DNA of 64,000 bases, taken from contig NW_003314273.1 of the NCBI RefSeq assembly GCF_000143415.4, positions 1,132,681 through 1,196,680 of the forward strand, read 5' to 3'. This document shows positions 45,836 through 56,140 of this stretch, in pieces. The stretch comes from Selaginella moellendorffii (taxonomy: Eukaryota; Streptophyta; Lycopodiopsida; Selaginellales; Selaginellaceae). The position numbers and the translations under genes are program-made. Under the pieces are notes generated by a model. It worked only from the letters and a program-made list of their open reading frames with translations, did not search any database and was not told the DNA's origin. Numbering within the stretch: position 1 is the stretch's first letter; each line of letters starts with the position of its first letter.

Positions 45836-46026
45836 TGTTAGGGCGTGGCCATTGAGAGAGTGAGAGAGCAAAGGGAATATTCTGACCCTCAGAATATTCC
45901 CTATCTTCCTTGTATAAAACCCTTGCCCCACAAGGGCAGGGGGGGGGGGGCATTTTTGCGAAGAGCATTGAAGCATTTCTCGTGTTTCAGTGAGCGTTGG
46001 GGGAGGTGCCCCTCCTTTCCCGAACA
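45836..46026 (+). repeat. 191-bp solo LTR family, copy 1
   Basis: TGTTAGGGCGTGGCCATTGA...CCGAACA. It has a TATA box (CTTGTATAAAACCC, about 45908-45921), a G run (about 45939-45950) and the near-palindrome GGGGGAGGTGCCCCTCC near the end. Same length as 58810-59000. The right flank is family B LTR sequence cut at GTAGTGGCTGAAGCG; no target duplication is visible. Confidence 0.75.
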
Positions 46027-47576
46027 GTAGTGGCTGAAGCGAAAGCCAACCGAATGTAACACGTTTGGACTAAAAGCTCCGACTTAAAAAGTCGAGAGTG
46101 GGAGTGGAACTCCCAACGAAGTGCTCGAGGAACAAGCATGATGCGAGCAATGAGTGTGTCTCTAGAAAAGGGACACAAGAGGACCAAAATATGACATGTG
46201 GAGGAGTTCGAGATGGACCCGAGATGGAGTCTGAGATGGACCCGAGATGGAGTCTGAGATGGACCCGAGATAGAGTCCAAGATGGAGTACGAGATGGACC
46301 CGAGATGGAGTCCGAGATGGACCCGAGATGGAGTCTAAGATGGAGTCTAAGATGGAGTCCGAGATGGACCGGACATGGGGTCCGACATGGAGTTGGACAG
46401 GGACCCGAGATGGAGTCTGAGATGGAGTCCAAGATGGAGTTCGAGATGGACCCGAGATGGAGTCCGAGATGGAACCGGGACCAAGACCGAGACCTAGCCC
46501 GGGCCCGAGGCCGGGTCTGAGTCCGAGTCCAAGTCGGAGTTTAAGTCGGAATATTAATACAGGCAGTTGGGTGAAAGCCCAAAGCAATCATCCCCCAGGG
46601 GGGTGGGGGGGGGGGGGGCTGTGGGGGGTTCCAAAAGTATAGTAAGGAGAGTGTGGGGGTTGGAGCCCAGTGGAGCCAGTTTGGCTAGGAAAGGCCAGTT
46701 TGGCCCAGGAAGGCTATACCTAGTGTTGGGTGATGAGCTAACCACTAAGAAGTCCAAGACTAGAGTGAATACGGACTGACAAGCGGGGTAGCTTGGTGAA
46801 GTGTTCAAGAGCCGGCTCTAGTTCCCTCGGGAGATCGAATGGTCAATGCTCCCAGTCCAAGTGTCGGTGGTGCTACCTACTTGGATACCAAGCGTGGCTC
46901 AACGGAACCTCGCTCTAAGCCCATGGCTAGAGCACCCAAAGGCGGAAGGTGGGGAGAGCATCTAGGAGGCCCGCGTAGGGCCACGGTGTTCCGAAATGTT
47001 GTCCCAATGTCCCAAACTGTGGAAAGGAAGAAGAGTAGCCCTTTGGTGCAGTGACCAACGACACAGTCACATGGTGAGGAAGTCCCAGAGGACCATAGGA
47101 CTTAGTGGTCGGGTTTGTGGGCCTTGATCTAGTGGGCGAGCACAGGCATGGACAGAAAGGGACTTGGTGAGGACCGGAAAGGAGATATTGGGGAAGGCTA
47201 TTCCCCATGTCTGCAGGCATCCTAAGGATGCTAAAGAATGGATCTGGGATGACCACTCATGGACGGAGAGCCCAATCTTGGAGAGACGGTATTGCAATGC
47301 AGGTGGTGTTGGGCCACCGATGTGACCAAGGTGAATAGACATGGCCTAGCATAACGGGTTGGTATGTTGATGGTACCTTAGGGTGTCAATCATGGGATCG
47401 GACACATAGAGCACTTAAACCAAGTGCAAAGATTGAGTGGCATGGATGCCATTCTTGGGGTTGGCAAGCCCCAAGTCCGAAATTGGACTTATGGAGGTTG
47501 TGAATGAGACTCCTCCAAGTGGTCGAAGGTATAGTTAAGTGACTAAAGTAAAATGGAAAATTTAGTCGCTTATAGG
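46027..47576 (+). repeat. Family B LTR, nearly complete
   Basis: Follows 22987-24627 from GTAGTGGCTGAAGCG to AAATTTAGTCGCTTATA; the first 50 bp or so are missing. It holds a 12-bp array (46205-46550), GGGTGAAAGCCCAAAGCAAT, a G run (about 46597-46618) and TTCCAAAAGTATAGTAAGG. Confidence 0.88.
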
Positions 47577-48057
47577 TGGTTGGGTGGTGAGGAATCTCAA
47601 GAGGTGGCATAGCATAGTCTAGGGCAACTAGATCTCTGTCTTTTTGCACCGGATCATAACACATGTCCTTGCGTTAGGCCACCAATATATCGAAATAGCG
47701 TAAGACTCTATTTGGCTCTGTTTTGCATGTTATTCTTGGCATTGGAATGCTGGTTACCCTAGGATTGTTCCAAGTTGCTCTGGGCTCATGTCCCTTCGCT
47801 CCTTGGGCTGTACGCTCAGGAGTTGCTCCATGGTCTGGTTCTATCACTCCTTGGCTCCATGCTTGGGAGTTTGGCACCGTTCTTTCATTCAGTGGCCCAA
47901 GGCCCTGGACCTTGGGTTCCACACCACTATCCTATGGACACATGGCATGTGACACGTGGCATATGACATGTGGCACATGGAGGGTTTATGTTCCGCTTCG
48001 TGGTGTTATCCTATGGTAAATCACCATAGGATAAAGGGTAAAAACCATGTGCGCTAC
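47577..48057. repeat. Family D LTR end joined to an inverted family C LTR piece
   Basis: 47577-47659 (GGTTGGGTGGTGAGG...GGATCATAACA) repeats the end of the family D LTR (54385-54469). 47661-48057 is the inverse of the family C LTR start (31205-31600), including CACATGGCATGTGACACGTGG and ending GTGCGCTACA. Confidence 0.75.
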
Positions 48058-49465
48058 AGCCACTCACGCTTGGATTAGGAGTATTGATCATGCAATCTCC
48101 CATGGGAGCTAGAGCCAGCTTTTGAACACTTCACCAAGCTACCCCGCTTGTTTATCTGTATTCACTCTAGCTTTGGACTCCTCAATGGATATATCATCAC
48201 CCAACACGTAAGCATAGCTTTTCTGGGTCACACTGGCTTTTCCTAGCCAAACTAGCTCAATTGAGGTCTAGCCACCCACACTCTCCCTACTATACTTTTG
48301 GAACCCCCTACAACCCCCACCCCCCCCCACCCTTGAGGGATGATCACTTCGGGCTTTCACCCAACAGCATGTACTAGTATTCGGACTCGGACTTGGACTT
48401 GGTCTTGGTCTCGGTCTCTGTTTCAGTCTCGATCTCGATCTCATCTTGGACTCCATCTTGGACTCCATCTCAGATTTCATCTCAGACTTCATCTTAAACT
48501 CCATCTCAAACTCCATCTCGGGTCCATCTCAAGTCTATCTCAAACTCCATCTCAAGTATATTTTGGACTCCATCTTGGGTCCATCTCAGACTCCATCTCA
48601 ACACTTCCATGTGTCATATATTGGTCCTCTTGTGTGCCTTTTCTAGGTCTCACTTATTACTCTCTTCATACTCGTTCCTTGAGCACTTTGTTAAGAGTTT
48701 TAATCCAAATGTGTTGTTTGGCTTTTGCTTTGGCCACTACCTATAGCACATCTTATCTCTCTCCTATTAAGCCAACTCTAAAGGGGCAATTGCTTGATGA
48801 GAGAGCCCTTAATGACTATTTTATCCCCATTTATTTCCTAAGGTTCCAAAGATCCACAATGACAGTATATTCAAATCTCATCCCATGATCACATGTGCTA
48901 CACTCACCCACCTTCAGAGATGTCAATGTCCTCATTGACTATTGACTAACAACCTCTACTGAGCTAAGGGGAACCAACACTTCCATTTCCACACTAAATT
49001 TATTAATTCTTCCATTGTATAGATTAGCTATTCCATGTGAGGCAATTAGTTATCCACTCGTACTGCACTCCTATAGTGGATACTTTCGTTTATGGATGCT
49101 CCACCAAGAGGAAGGACATACACAAAGATGCACAATATGTACAATTTCAAATTTTAGGGGTAGGAATATACCTTGCTCAAGGGTATATTATATTTTTAAG
49201 TAACCATTAATCAATGGGAATCGAACCCATGCCATTTGTTTTGATACCACATGTAACGCATCTCATTTTTCTCCCTTTAAGCCAACTGAGAAAGGGGTAA
49301 TTGCTTGATGAGAGAGCCTTTAGTGGCTATTTTATCCCCATTTATCTCCCAAAGTTCCAAGGATTTACAGTAACAGTATATCTAAATCTTATCCCATAAT
49401 CACATGCACTACACTACCACATGGCATCCTTTTGGCTCCACTTTTTAGGGCTTTGGGATTTGTGT
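48058..49465 (-). repeat. Family B LTR, minus strand, interrupted by TRIM-2
   Basis: Inverse of the solo LTR. It runs from the GCTCCCAATCC-type block (48070) through a C run (about 48320-48332) and a 12-bp array (48380-48600) to GGCCACTAC. After the inserted TRIM-2 come CACATGGCATCCTTTTGGCT and TGTGTCTCAC. To its right AACTCCACCACTTATAGA matches the 3' end of family A's interior, so this is a 3' LTR. Confidence 0.85.
48742..49413 (-). mobile_element. TRIM-2 miniature LTR retrotransposon with target duplication
   Basis: LTRs of 161-162 bp at 48742-48902 and 49252-49413 (minus-strand ends TGTAGTGCATGTG and GCGTTACA). The 349-bp interior has no ORF worth calling. A primer site TGGTATCA on the minus strand (49242-49249) is two bases from the right LTR, so the element is minus oriented. 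Flanking CTACC at 48737-48741 and 49414-49418 is the 5-bp duplication. Removing the element rejoins the family B LTR. Confidence 0.92.
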
Positions 49466-51130
49466 CTCACAACTCCACCACTTATAGACGAAGCTCGATA
49501 TCCTCATCAAAATATAAACCATTTTATAAACTAACACCAACGTGTATTACCCTTTTCATCCTTGACACCCAACTAATATTCGTCAATGGCTTGACACCGA
49601 AGGCTCACCATACCTTATCCATCCTCTAAAGAGCATAGTCTCTCCAACTTAAAGATTCATTAGACCACTTATGATGGTCCTTCCTATTTTATTCGTTTAG
49701 TTTATGCTAAATGTATTAGACACATTGTCTTTATTTCAATTTGACTACTTATTCAAGAGTAGCCTCGGCCTCTACTAGCATAACTATTGCATTTTGGAAC
49801 TTTTAATTTTGACTTCTCAAAATCAATTTCCTAGATGTCTTCGACACCCTGTATTGCACGTGTTGTGCAAACTCCACTTCCCCATTCTAGGAAGTTCTTT
49901 ATTTGAGGGCACTATCATCCTCTTTTCTATTTCAAGCCACTTTGTGCACTAAGTTCTATTTTTCTATAATTTGTGTTAGGGTTGTTTATGGTCCTATCAT
50001 TTGGCTACCTTGCCACTCCCTCCCTTCGAGTTTTCACTTTTGCCAAATTGGAATATTTAGGAATCCATCTTTGAAAACATATTCTCTTTCCCACAATCCG
50101 TTAGCATCCCATACATAAGTTTTCTTTGCTTAACTTTATTGGTTGGATTTCTATTGTCCAAACTTGGCTATTAGTCTTTTGTTCTTATCTGTTGATTGTT
50201 GCACTAAACAATATAAAATCACTACTTTCATGCTCAAGGTATCTTTTTGGCTCCATGGCAAAAGCTTTGCTTTGCCAAGTCCAAAAGGTATTCACCCTCA
50301 GTAGGTCTTCTTAACATTTTCTACTATAGGCTCTATATATGGCCCAACCTAGCGACCCATCTACGAGTCTCTTTCCTACACTCACAATACCATTATATTG
50401 TCATAATTTATTTCCTTTAGGTGTCTTTCTCACTTTGTCACTTCGACTAAGCCACACCATTATTAATAGTTCAAATTAACACTTTGAACTAGGAATTTTA
50501 TTTCCTAACTTCACAAGGACCTTATCCTAATTTATAATGTAATATATAAATTACAATATAGTATATATATGTATTACTATAACATGGGATTAAATCTGAT
50601 CCATCCATTTTTGTATATAAATAAGAATCTAAAACCCAATTAATATATATCTAACCTTAACACTTTAGTAGGTTTGCCAATACGTACTAGGTTTTCCAAA
50701 CCTTTAAATTGTTGATCATGACCCTGGGAGCATCCCCCACATTTGGCAGTTTGCCCACGCTAGCCCTTCTGGCCAAAGGTCCATAACAACTAAGATTAGG
50801 TGTCCCCATCTCATTCACCATGTCCTTGGTGGCACTTGCACTAAAGTGTTCAAGTTAGATACACTGACTTTTCACACTAAGAAATATAATTGTGCATCAC
50901 GACTCCGGGGCATCCCCCGCTTAGCAGTGTGCCCAAGCTAGTTTCCTCATTGAAAGTCCATGACCAACAAAAAATGAATGTCCTCATATTTCAAACCACA
51001 CTATGCCTTAGTGAGTTGGGACTCAAACTTAAACACTAGAGGGTTGGGACTCGAACTTAACCTCCGCATATGCATTTATGGAAGGCATCATTCAGGATGC
51101 CTAGCATAACTCCCCACGCCGGTGCACCAA
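49466..51130 (-). other. Decayed 3' interior of a minus-strand family A/B-type element
   Basis: No ORF of note. Recognisable pieces are AACTCCACCACTTATAGA at 49466, and at 50710-51120 two diverged copies of the family A 3' untranslated region (GCATCCCCCACATTTGGCAG, GTTGGGACTCGAACTTAACC, compare 60350-60600). 49560-50700 is AT-rich and unrecognised. Confidence 0.5.
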
Positions 51131-52979
51131 CTTATATTTAAAATGCACTACGGATCATAGATTAGAAATCTAGTTCCTCTAAACTACCAAGTCCTTTCAT
51201 TTGACAAGTTTGTGATCATGTATAAACTCCTTCATGCTTGGCCCCATGGGCCACCCCTTTTGAAGTCAACACCTTTAACTAGGGTCTTTGTTCCCCCAAT
51301 TTGCCAATCTAGATTAGCAAGTCACCCGACTAGCGTAATAAGGTTTCATGCATAAGCGTGAAAGTCCTTAATCATCGATTTTTGTTCAATGCCATCTCTT
51401 TGAACCCTCAGTGACTACTTCTTCAACCTTGATACCCTCACCTCATGAAAAGCTTCAAGACCACACTTTTACTATGCCATTCTGATTTTGTGCATTTCAT
51501 GAACAATTTACACTTGTCTTTCTAGATTCAAATCTATTTAAAATTGTCTTTAGGAATTTTGAAGGGACTCTGTTCCTTAGCTTGCTAAGGCCTTTTATTT
51601 TACAAGCTTTCTAGCCATATGGTCTAACATGAACAATCCCATACTTGAGACTCTCCATGGCATCATGGCTGTTAATAGCAACATGTTCAAACACTTACTT
51701 GATTCTTCATTCTCAATTTGCATAACCACCCTTGGTTATGCCTTTTAATTTTTATGGTTTGGTTCTATCCCTTCCCTACTTGCTTGTGGCCTTACGCCTT
51801 CCCTTTAGTTATTCTTCTCCTGTGTAGGAGAGTAATTTTGCACTTTCTACCATGCCTTAGCAAATATTTTTAGGGATGAATCTATTTAATAACTTAGGGA
51901 GTGGTTCTTCAATCCGAATATTGTTACTGTGTAATGTGACACACTAAGATTAACGTTATTACATATGGGCCTCTTTATGCCCATTGTTAACCATGCCAAA
52001 ATTACTTTTTGGCTTTGTCTAATTCAGATAAATAGACTTCCCCTTTCTCCACAACCTTGGACATTAGAGAACACCTCCTATCCATTATTCGCTAGGACTT
52101 AGTCCCTTAGGCCTTATGTAATGCTCTTATGATACTAAACACCACTTCCTGGTATTTTAGAGTATTTAGGTATCCCAATGATAACCATTTTTGACAATGA
52201 GCATTTGCATTTCTCTTTTCAACATTGACTTACTATATCTCAATTTAAGCAATTTATCCCCCGAAGGGATATATTTAACCTTTTTATCTCAATAAAAAGT
52301 TTTGGCTAGTTAACTTCTACCCATCTAATCAATTATTTTGCACCTTTTGCTTAATTGTCTCATAGTTGTCAAGTGTTACAACTCATTGCTAGTGCTTCTA
52401 CACCTCTATCATTATTTGGGTTAGAAAGATATACCTATAAGAGCTCTATATGCGTTCTCTACAGTTGAATGCTTTCGAGATTATCTCATGTTACAACACT
52501 GAGCATCACCTTTTTGCATCTTGTCCCACATATACAACATCTGGCATAGCAATTGATAATATGCCATGTAGTAATCTTCGACACAACCCCATTGACAAAA
52601 CTTGAGATTGTGGATGTAGTGAACTGCCTATGCAAGATTGAACTAGACAACCCACATTCCCATGCTCATGTCTTCCATCTTGAACAGCTGAAAGAGGAGA
52701 AGAGCATATATAAAATAAGTAATCTCCTCATAATACGAAATCAAAGTGTCCTTACTCTCAGTGTGTGGTTGTTTTGCTGTTGTAAGATGAACTCTGCGAT
52801 GTCTAACAAGATGGTGTACCCCGGGCCATTAGCGTAAGGAGGATACTCTTCCACTCTTGTGAACTCTCTCAATAAGCAACGACAAAGAGGAAGAAACAAA
52901 GATTTAGCTTGTAAGTTACAACCCATTTGCCTTCTCTCAATGGTCTGTGAAATTGGTTGTTCAACATACCAATGGTCTA
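51131..52979. other. AT-rich sequence without recognisable gene
   Basis: Short frames only. The longest, 52553-52837 (94 codons, plus strand, FHLEQLKEEKSIYKIS), has no family resemblance that I can see. Probably old retrotransposon interior. Confidence 0.35.
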
Positions 52980-54140
52980 ATGCAAAGACATGGGTACTCC
53001 ACTAGCTAGCGTGGTGTGGAACTTGGGCTTAGATACAAGCCGGATGCAGAACAAGGACAAGCATGCAAGCGGGAGCTAAACTATGCCTCAGGTCGGTAGG
53101 CTATGCCCAACGTACCCACTATCCCTACTATATAGTTAGAACCGCTCAGCCCCCATTGAGGAATACATGCTTTGGACTTTCACCCTAAGCCTCCCTTAGT
53201 ACCAGGAGTTAGTCTCTAGGATAAGATTGAAACTTACTAAATATGGAATGTCCTTAGATTGTGAATTTGGACACGGGATAAACAGCATTATGTTCAAGCC
53301 AATCTCTACATTCTGTAGATATGCCAAATGAGCAAATCTAGACACTTTCCATAAATAGCATTTAGGACCGGAATGAGACTAACACAAAGGGCATGATAGT
53401 AATGACAAACACGAAGGACCAAAGGTGGTGGTGTCACAGCTGTGGACTAGAATGATTACGGTAGCAGCAACCTGTATCCTACAATTGGAAAGAGAGCAGA
53501 GCAAAATGGACCAGAAAAAGCTAAGAAAGAAGCACAAATCTGGCATTTCTTGTGGAAGTAGGGGGAGGCAAGTACTTGGGAATGGATGTGGGCACCACTG
53601 GAAGAATGGTTCTGAGTGATGCATCTGGGTAGACCTTTGGGAGCCAGTTCATGAGCAACCCCCCTCTCTGTAGGTACTTCCATTGTAGGCCCTTCTAGAT
53701 AAAGGCTCTTTGCTGGTTTCGTGCCCATCAAAACCATGTCTAGTTTTTTAGTGTTTTGCTGGAAAATAAAATGCCCCATTTAACAAAGGGCACAATAGCG
53801 AGGGTGTTAGGTAGACACGGTAAGTTATCATTCGGCGATATTGAGGGATTAGTCTCAATATGCAAGGGTTCTTGTCACTAACCAATACAAGAGATAACCA
53901 AACAGGAACTCCTTACTGGGCTAAGTATGCTTAACTAATAACACATAGGAATTTCATCCTTATGCTTGTCCGGTCTAAGTACACTCGAAATGCCCAATTA
54001 ACTCCACTAACATAAAAAGGACTAATAAAGGGTCTAGCAATACTAACCTCCTGCCATCATGGTAGTAAGGAAAGAGTGTCCGTAAGGACTGACCAACAAA
54101 TAACTTTTGATACTCGAAGTCACATTTGCAACAAATGGTG
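52980..54140 (+). repeat. Family C LTR fragment with a 0.38-kb insertion
   Basis: Matches 31592-32300: ACATGGGTACTCCACTAG, the block ACTATCCCTACTATA, TGCTTTGGACTTTCACC, then GTTAGTCTCTAGGATAAG. The insertion at about 53400-53776 is described separately. Confidence 0.75.
53400..53776. mobile_element. Unidentified insertion flanked by a degenerate repeat of about 16 bp
   Basis: Interrupts the family C LTR between ACAAAGGGCATGATAG (about 53384-53399) and ACAAAGGGCACAATAG (about 53777-53792). The minus strand has a 108-codon frame (53779-53456) starting MGHFIFQQNTKKLDMVLMG, without repeats and with plausible amino-acid composition but no recognised domain. It could be a short retroposed exon or an unknown small element. 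Confidence 0.4.
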
Positions 54141-54234
54141 TGGAGACACCGAATGTGCCAAAGTGTGATGCTTGAGGTCAAGTTGGCGGGTTCATGAAAA
54201 CCCCTTACAAAAGAATCTCAATGGAAATGGGAAT

Positions 54235-54469
54235 TGTTAGGTGCCAGCTTTGACCACATGGTCAACATCACTCAAAGGGAGGCTCAAGGGTATATTAAGG
54301 CATGTTAGGGTAGGGACTAAAAACCCTACCCTAGAGCTCACAATGAAGTGGCGGCGCAGTGGAGCTTTTGAGGTGGCTCGGGGGTGGTTGGGTGGTGAGG
54401 AACCTCAAGAGGTGGCGTAGCATAGTCTAAGGTGACTAGATCTTTGTCTTTTTGTGACGGATCATAACA
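54235..54469 (+). repeat. 5' LTR of family D
   Basis: 235 bp, TGTTAGGTGCCAGC...GGATCATAACA, inverted ends TGTTA/TAACA. A second copy of its last 83 bp is at 47577. The element's 3' LTR is not in the window. Confidence 0.7.
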
Positions 54470-54470
54470 T

Positions 54471-54481
54471 TGGTATTAGAG
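54471..54481 (+). other. Primer-binding site of family D
   Basis: TGGTATTAGAG, one base after the LTR; a one-base variant of the initiator-Met site. Confidence 0.75.
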
Positions 54482-54489
54482 GAGTTAGT

Positions 54490-55982
54490 TGCAATGGTTG
54501 ACCAAGTTGAACACTAGAATCCTATTATCGATGGTGGTGCCAACAATGGTGCTGACGAAGCTATGGAGATTTGCACCATTCAAGATGTGGTTCATAAGCT
54601 ACGAGCCCTTAATCAAAATCAGCAAGAGATGCAAAACAAGATGCATGGCATGATGGATACCATGCGTGGGTGTGTTGAGGCACTCGATGTAGCAGGACAA
54701 GAAGAATGGCCAAACTTCTAATCACGGTAAGTCAGATACTAAAAAGTTTCAAACTTTGCAACGTGAGGATGACGAGAACGACCATTCCAGTCGGAGGAAG
54801 AGACTTTCGATTGTTGCTTGTCAGCTCAACTGTGTGTGGAACAAGATGGAGCTTGAGGATACTCGTGAATCAACTTTAATGCTAGAGGGTGTGTTCCGTG
54901 GCGATCCAATGCAGATTTTACTAGATAGTGGGAGCGATGACAACTTTGTTTCAGCAAAATTTGTTGTGGAGCATGGCCTGGTCATATGCAGAGTTCTTTC
55001 ATACATGGTGGAAGGTGCAACTACCTCTGCTCAGCATTTCAATGCTTGTGTTGAGGGGCTAGAAGTGTTGGTTGGTAAAACCACACTTGTGGAGAGTTTT
55101 TATTTCGCAAATATCCATTGTGTGGATCTCATTCTTGGGATGCCATGGTTAGTGAAGTTGGATCCAGAAATAAAGTGGAGTATTAAGTGTATCTCACTGG
55201 AGTATGGTGGCATTAAAGATGTGTGGTTTGGTGAGGGTGTTCAGCCACCAGTTGTTATGTTCTCTACTACATCTTTGAAGCGGGCTTGTCGTAATGGAAA
55301 AGCACTTTCAAGTTACTTATTATTTGTTCGTGACTTGGGGGACCACAGCACGTGTGGGGGAGAAGTAGCAATACAGGATGTACTTGACGAGTTTTTTGAT
55401 GTTTTTCCATCTGAACTTCCTCATAGGTTGCTTCCGTTATGAGGTGTGGAGCATGGGATTACATTGGAGCCGAGGACGCAGCCAATTTACCGGTGTCCAT
55501 TTCAGTTAAGTTATGTAGAGGAGCAAGAAGTTCAACAACAAGTCAAGGAGTTACTTGAGTTTGGATTTATTCAACCAAGTATGTCTCCGTTTGGTGCTCC
55601 GGTCTTGCTTGTGAAGGACGGTTCAATGCAGATGTGTATTGAATACCGCACTTTGAACAAGAAGATGGTGAAGGATAAGATGCCGATGCCATGTGTGGAT
55701 GATATCCTAGACAAACTTGGTGAAGCACGAGTGTTTACCAAGATTAATCTGAGGAGTGGATATCATCAGATTGCAATGGATGGTGCATCTATCTCCAAGA
55801 CAACATTCAACACAAGCTTCGGACATTTTGAATTTACAGTTATGCTGTTTGGCTTGACAAATGCACCAGCCACATTTACTCGGCTGATGACAATGATATT
55901 TGGGCGTTATCTTCATGAGTTTGTGGAGATTTTCCTGGATAATATTCTTGTTTTTAGCAAGAATATAGAAAAGCAAATGTGA
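54490..55982 (+). pseudogene. Family D Ty3/Gypsy gag-pro-RT, truncated
   Basis: A short Gag-like start (MQNKMHGMMDTMRGCVEALD at about 54630) follows the primer site; most of Gag is missing. Protease frame 54756-55442: LDSGSDDNFVSAKF (about 54920), LILGMPWLVKLDPEI. After a TGA at 55440 the frame continues into reverse transcriptase ([70 protein letters not shown]). The active site reads FLDN rather than YxDD. The sequence stops at about 55982-56042 within RT, against a TRIM-1 LTR piece. No RNase H or integrase. Confidence 0.8.
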
Positions 55983-56042
55983 GTTTGCAAAGTCGGAGGT
56001 GGAATATCTAGGCCATATTGTGACATCTAAGGGTGTCAAGAC

Positions 56043-56140
56043 GGTGTAAACAACCAAAGGGAACAACTCGAGAAACGATCCATAGGGGTTTAACTATAGA
56101 GGGAAAGGGCCCATGAACAAGAGTGCACCCCCTTTTAAAC
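56043..56140 (+). repeat. TRIM-1 LTR fragment
   Basis: TGTAAACAACCAAAGGGAAC... to GAGTGCACCCCCTTTT matches the first half of the 195-bp LTR at 19812. It separates truncated family D from truncated family A. Confidence 0.8.

Noticed and set aside
49205-49250. tRNA-like GGGAATCGAACCC next to TGATACCA
   Set aside because: It is the primer-binding end of TRIM-2; no complete cloverleaf fits.
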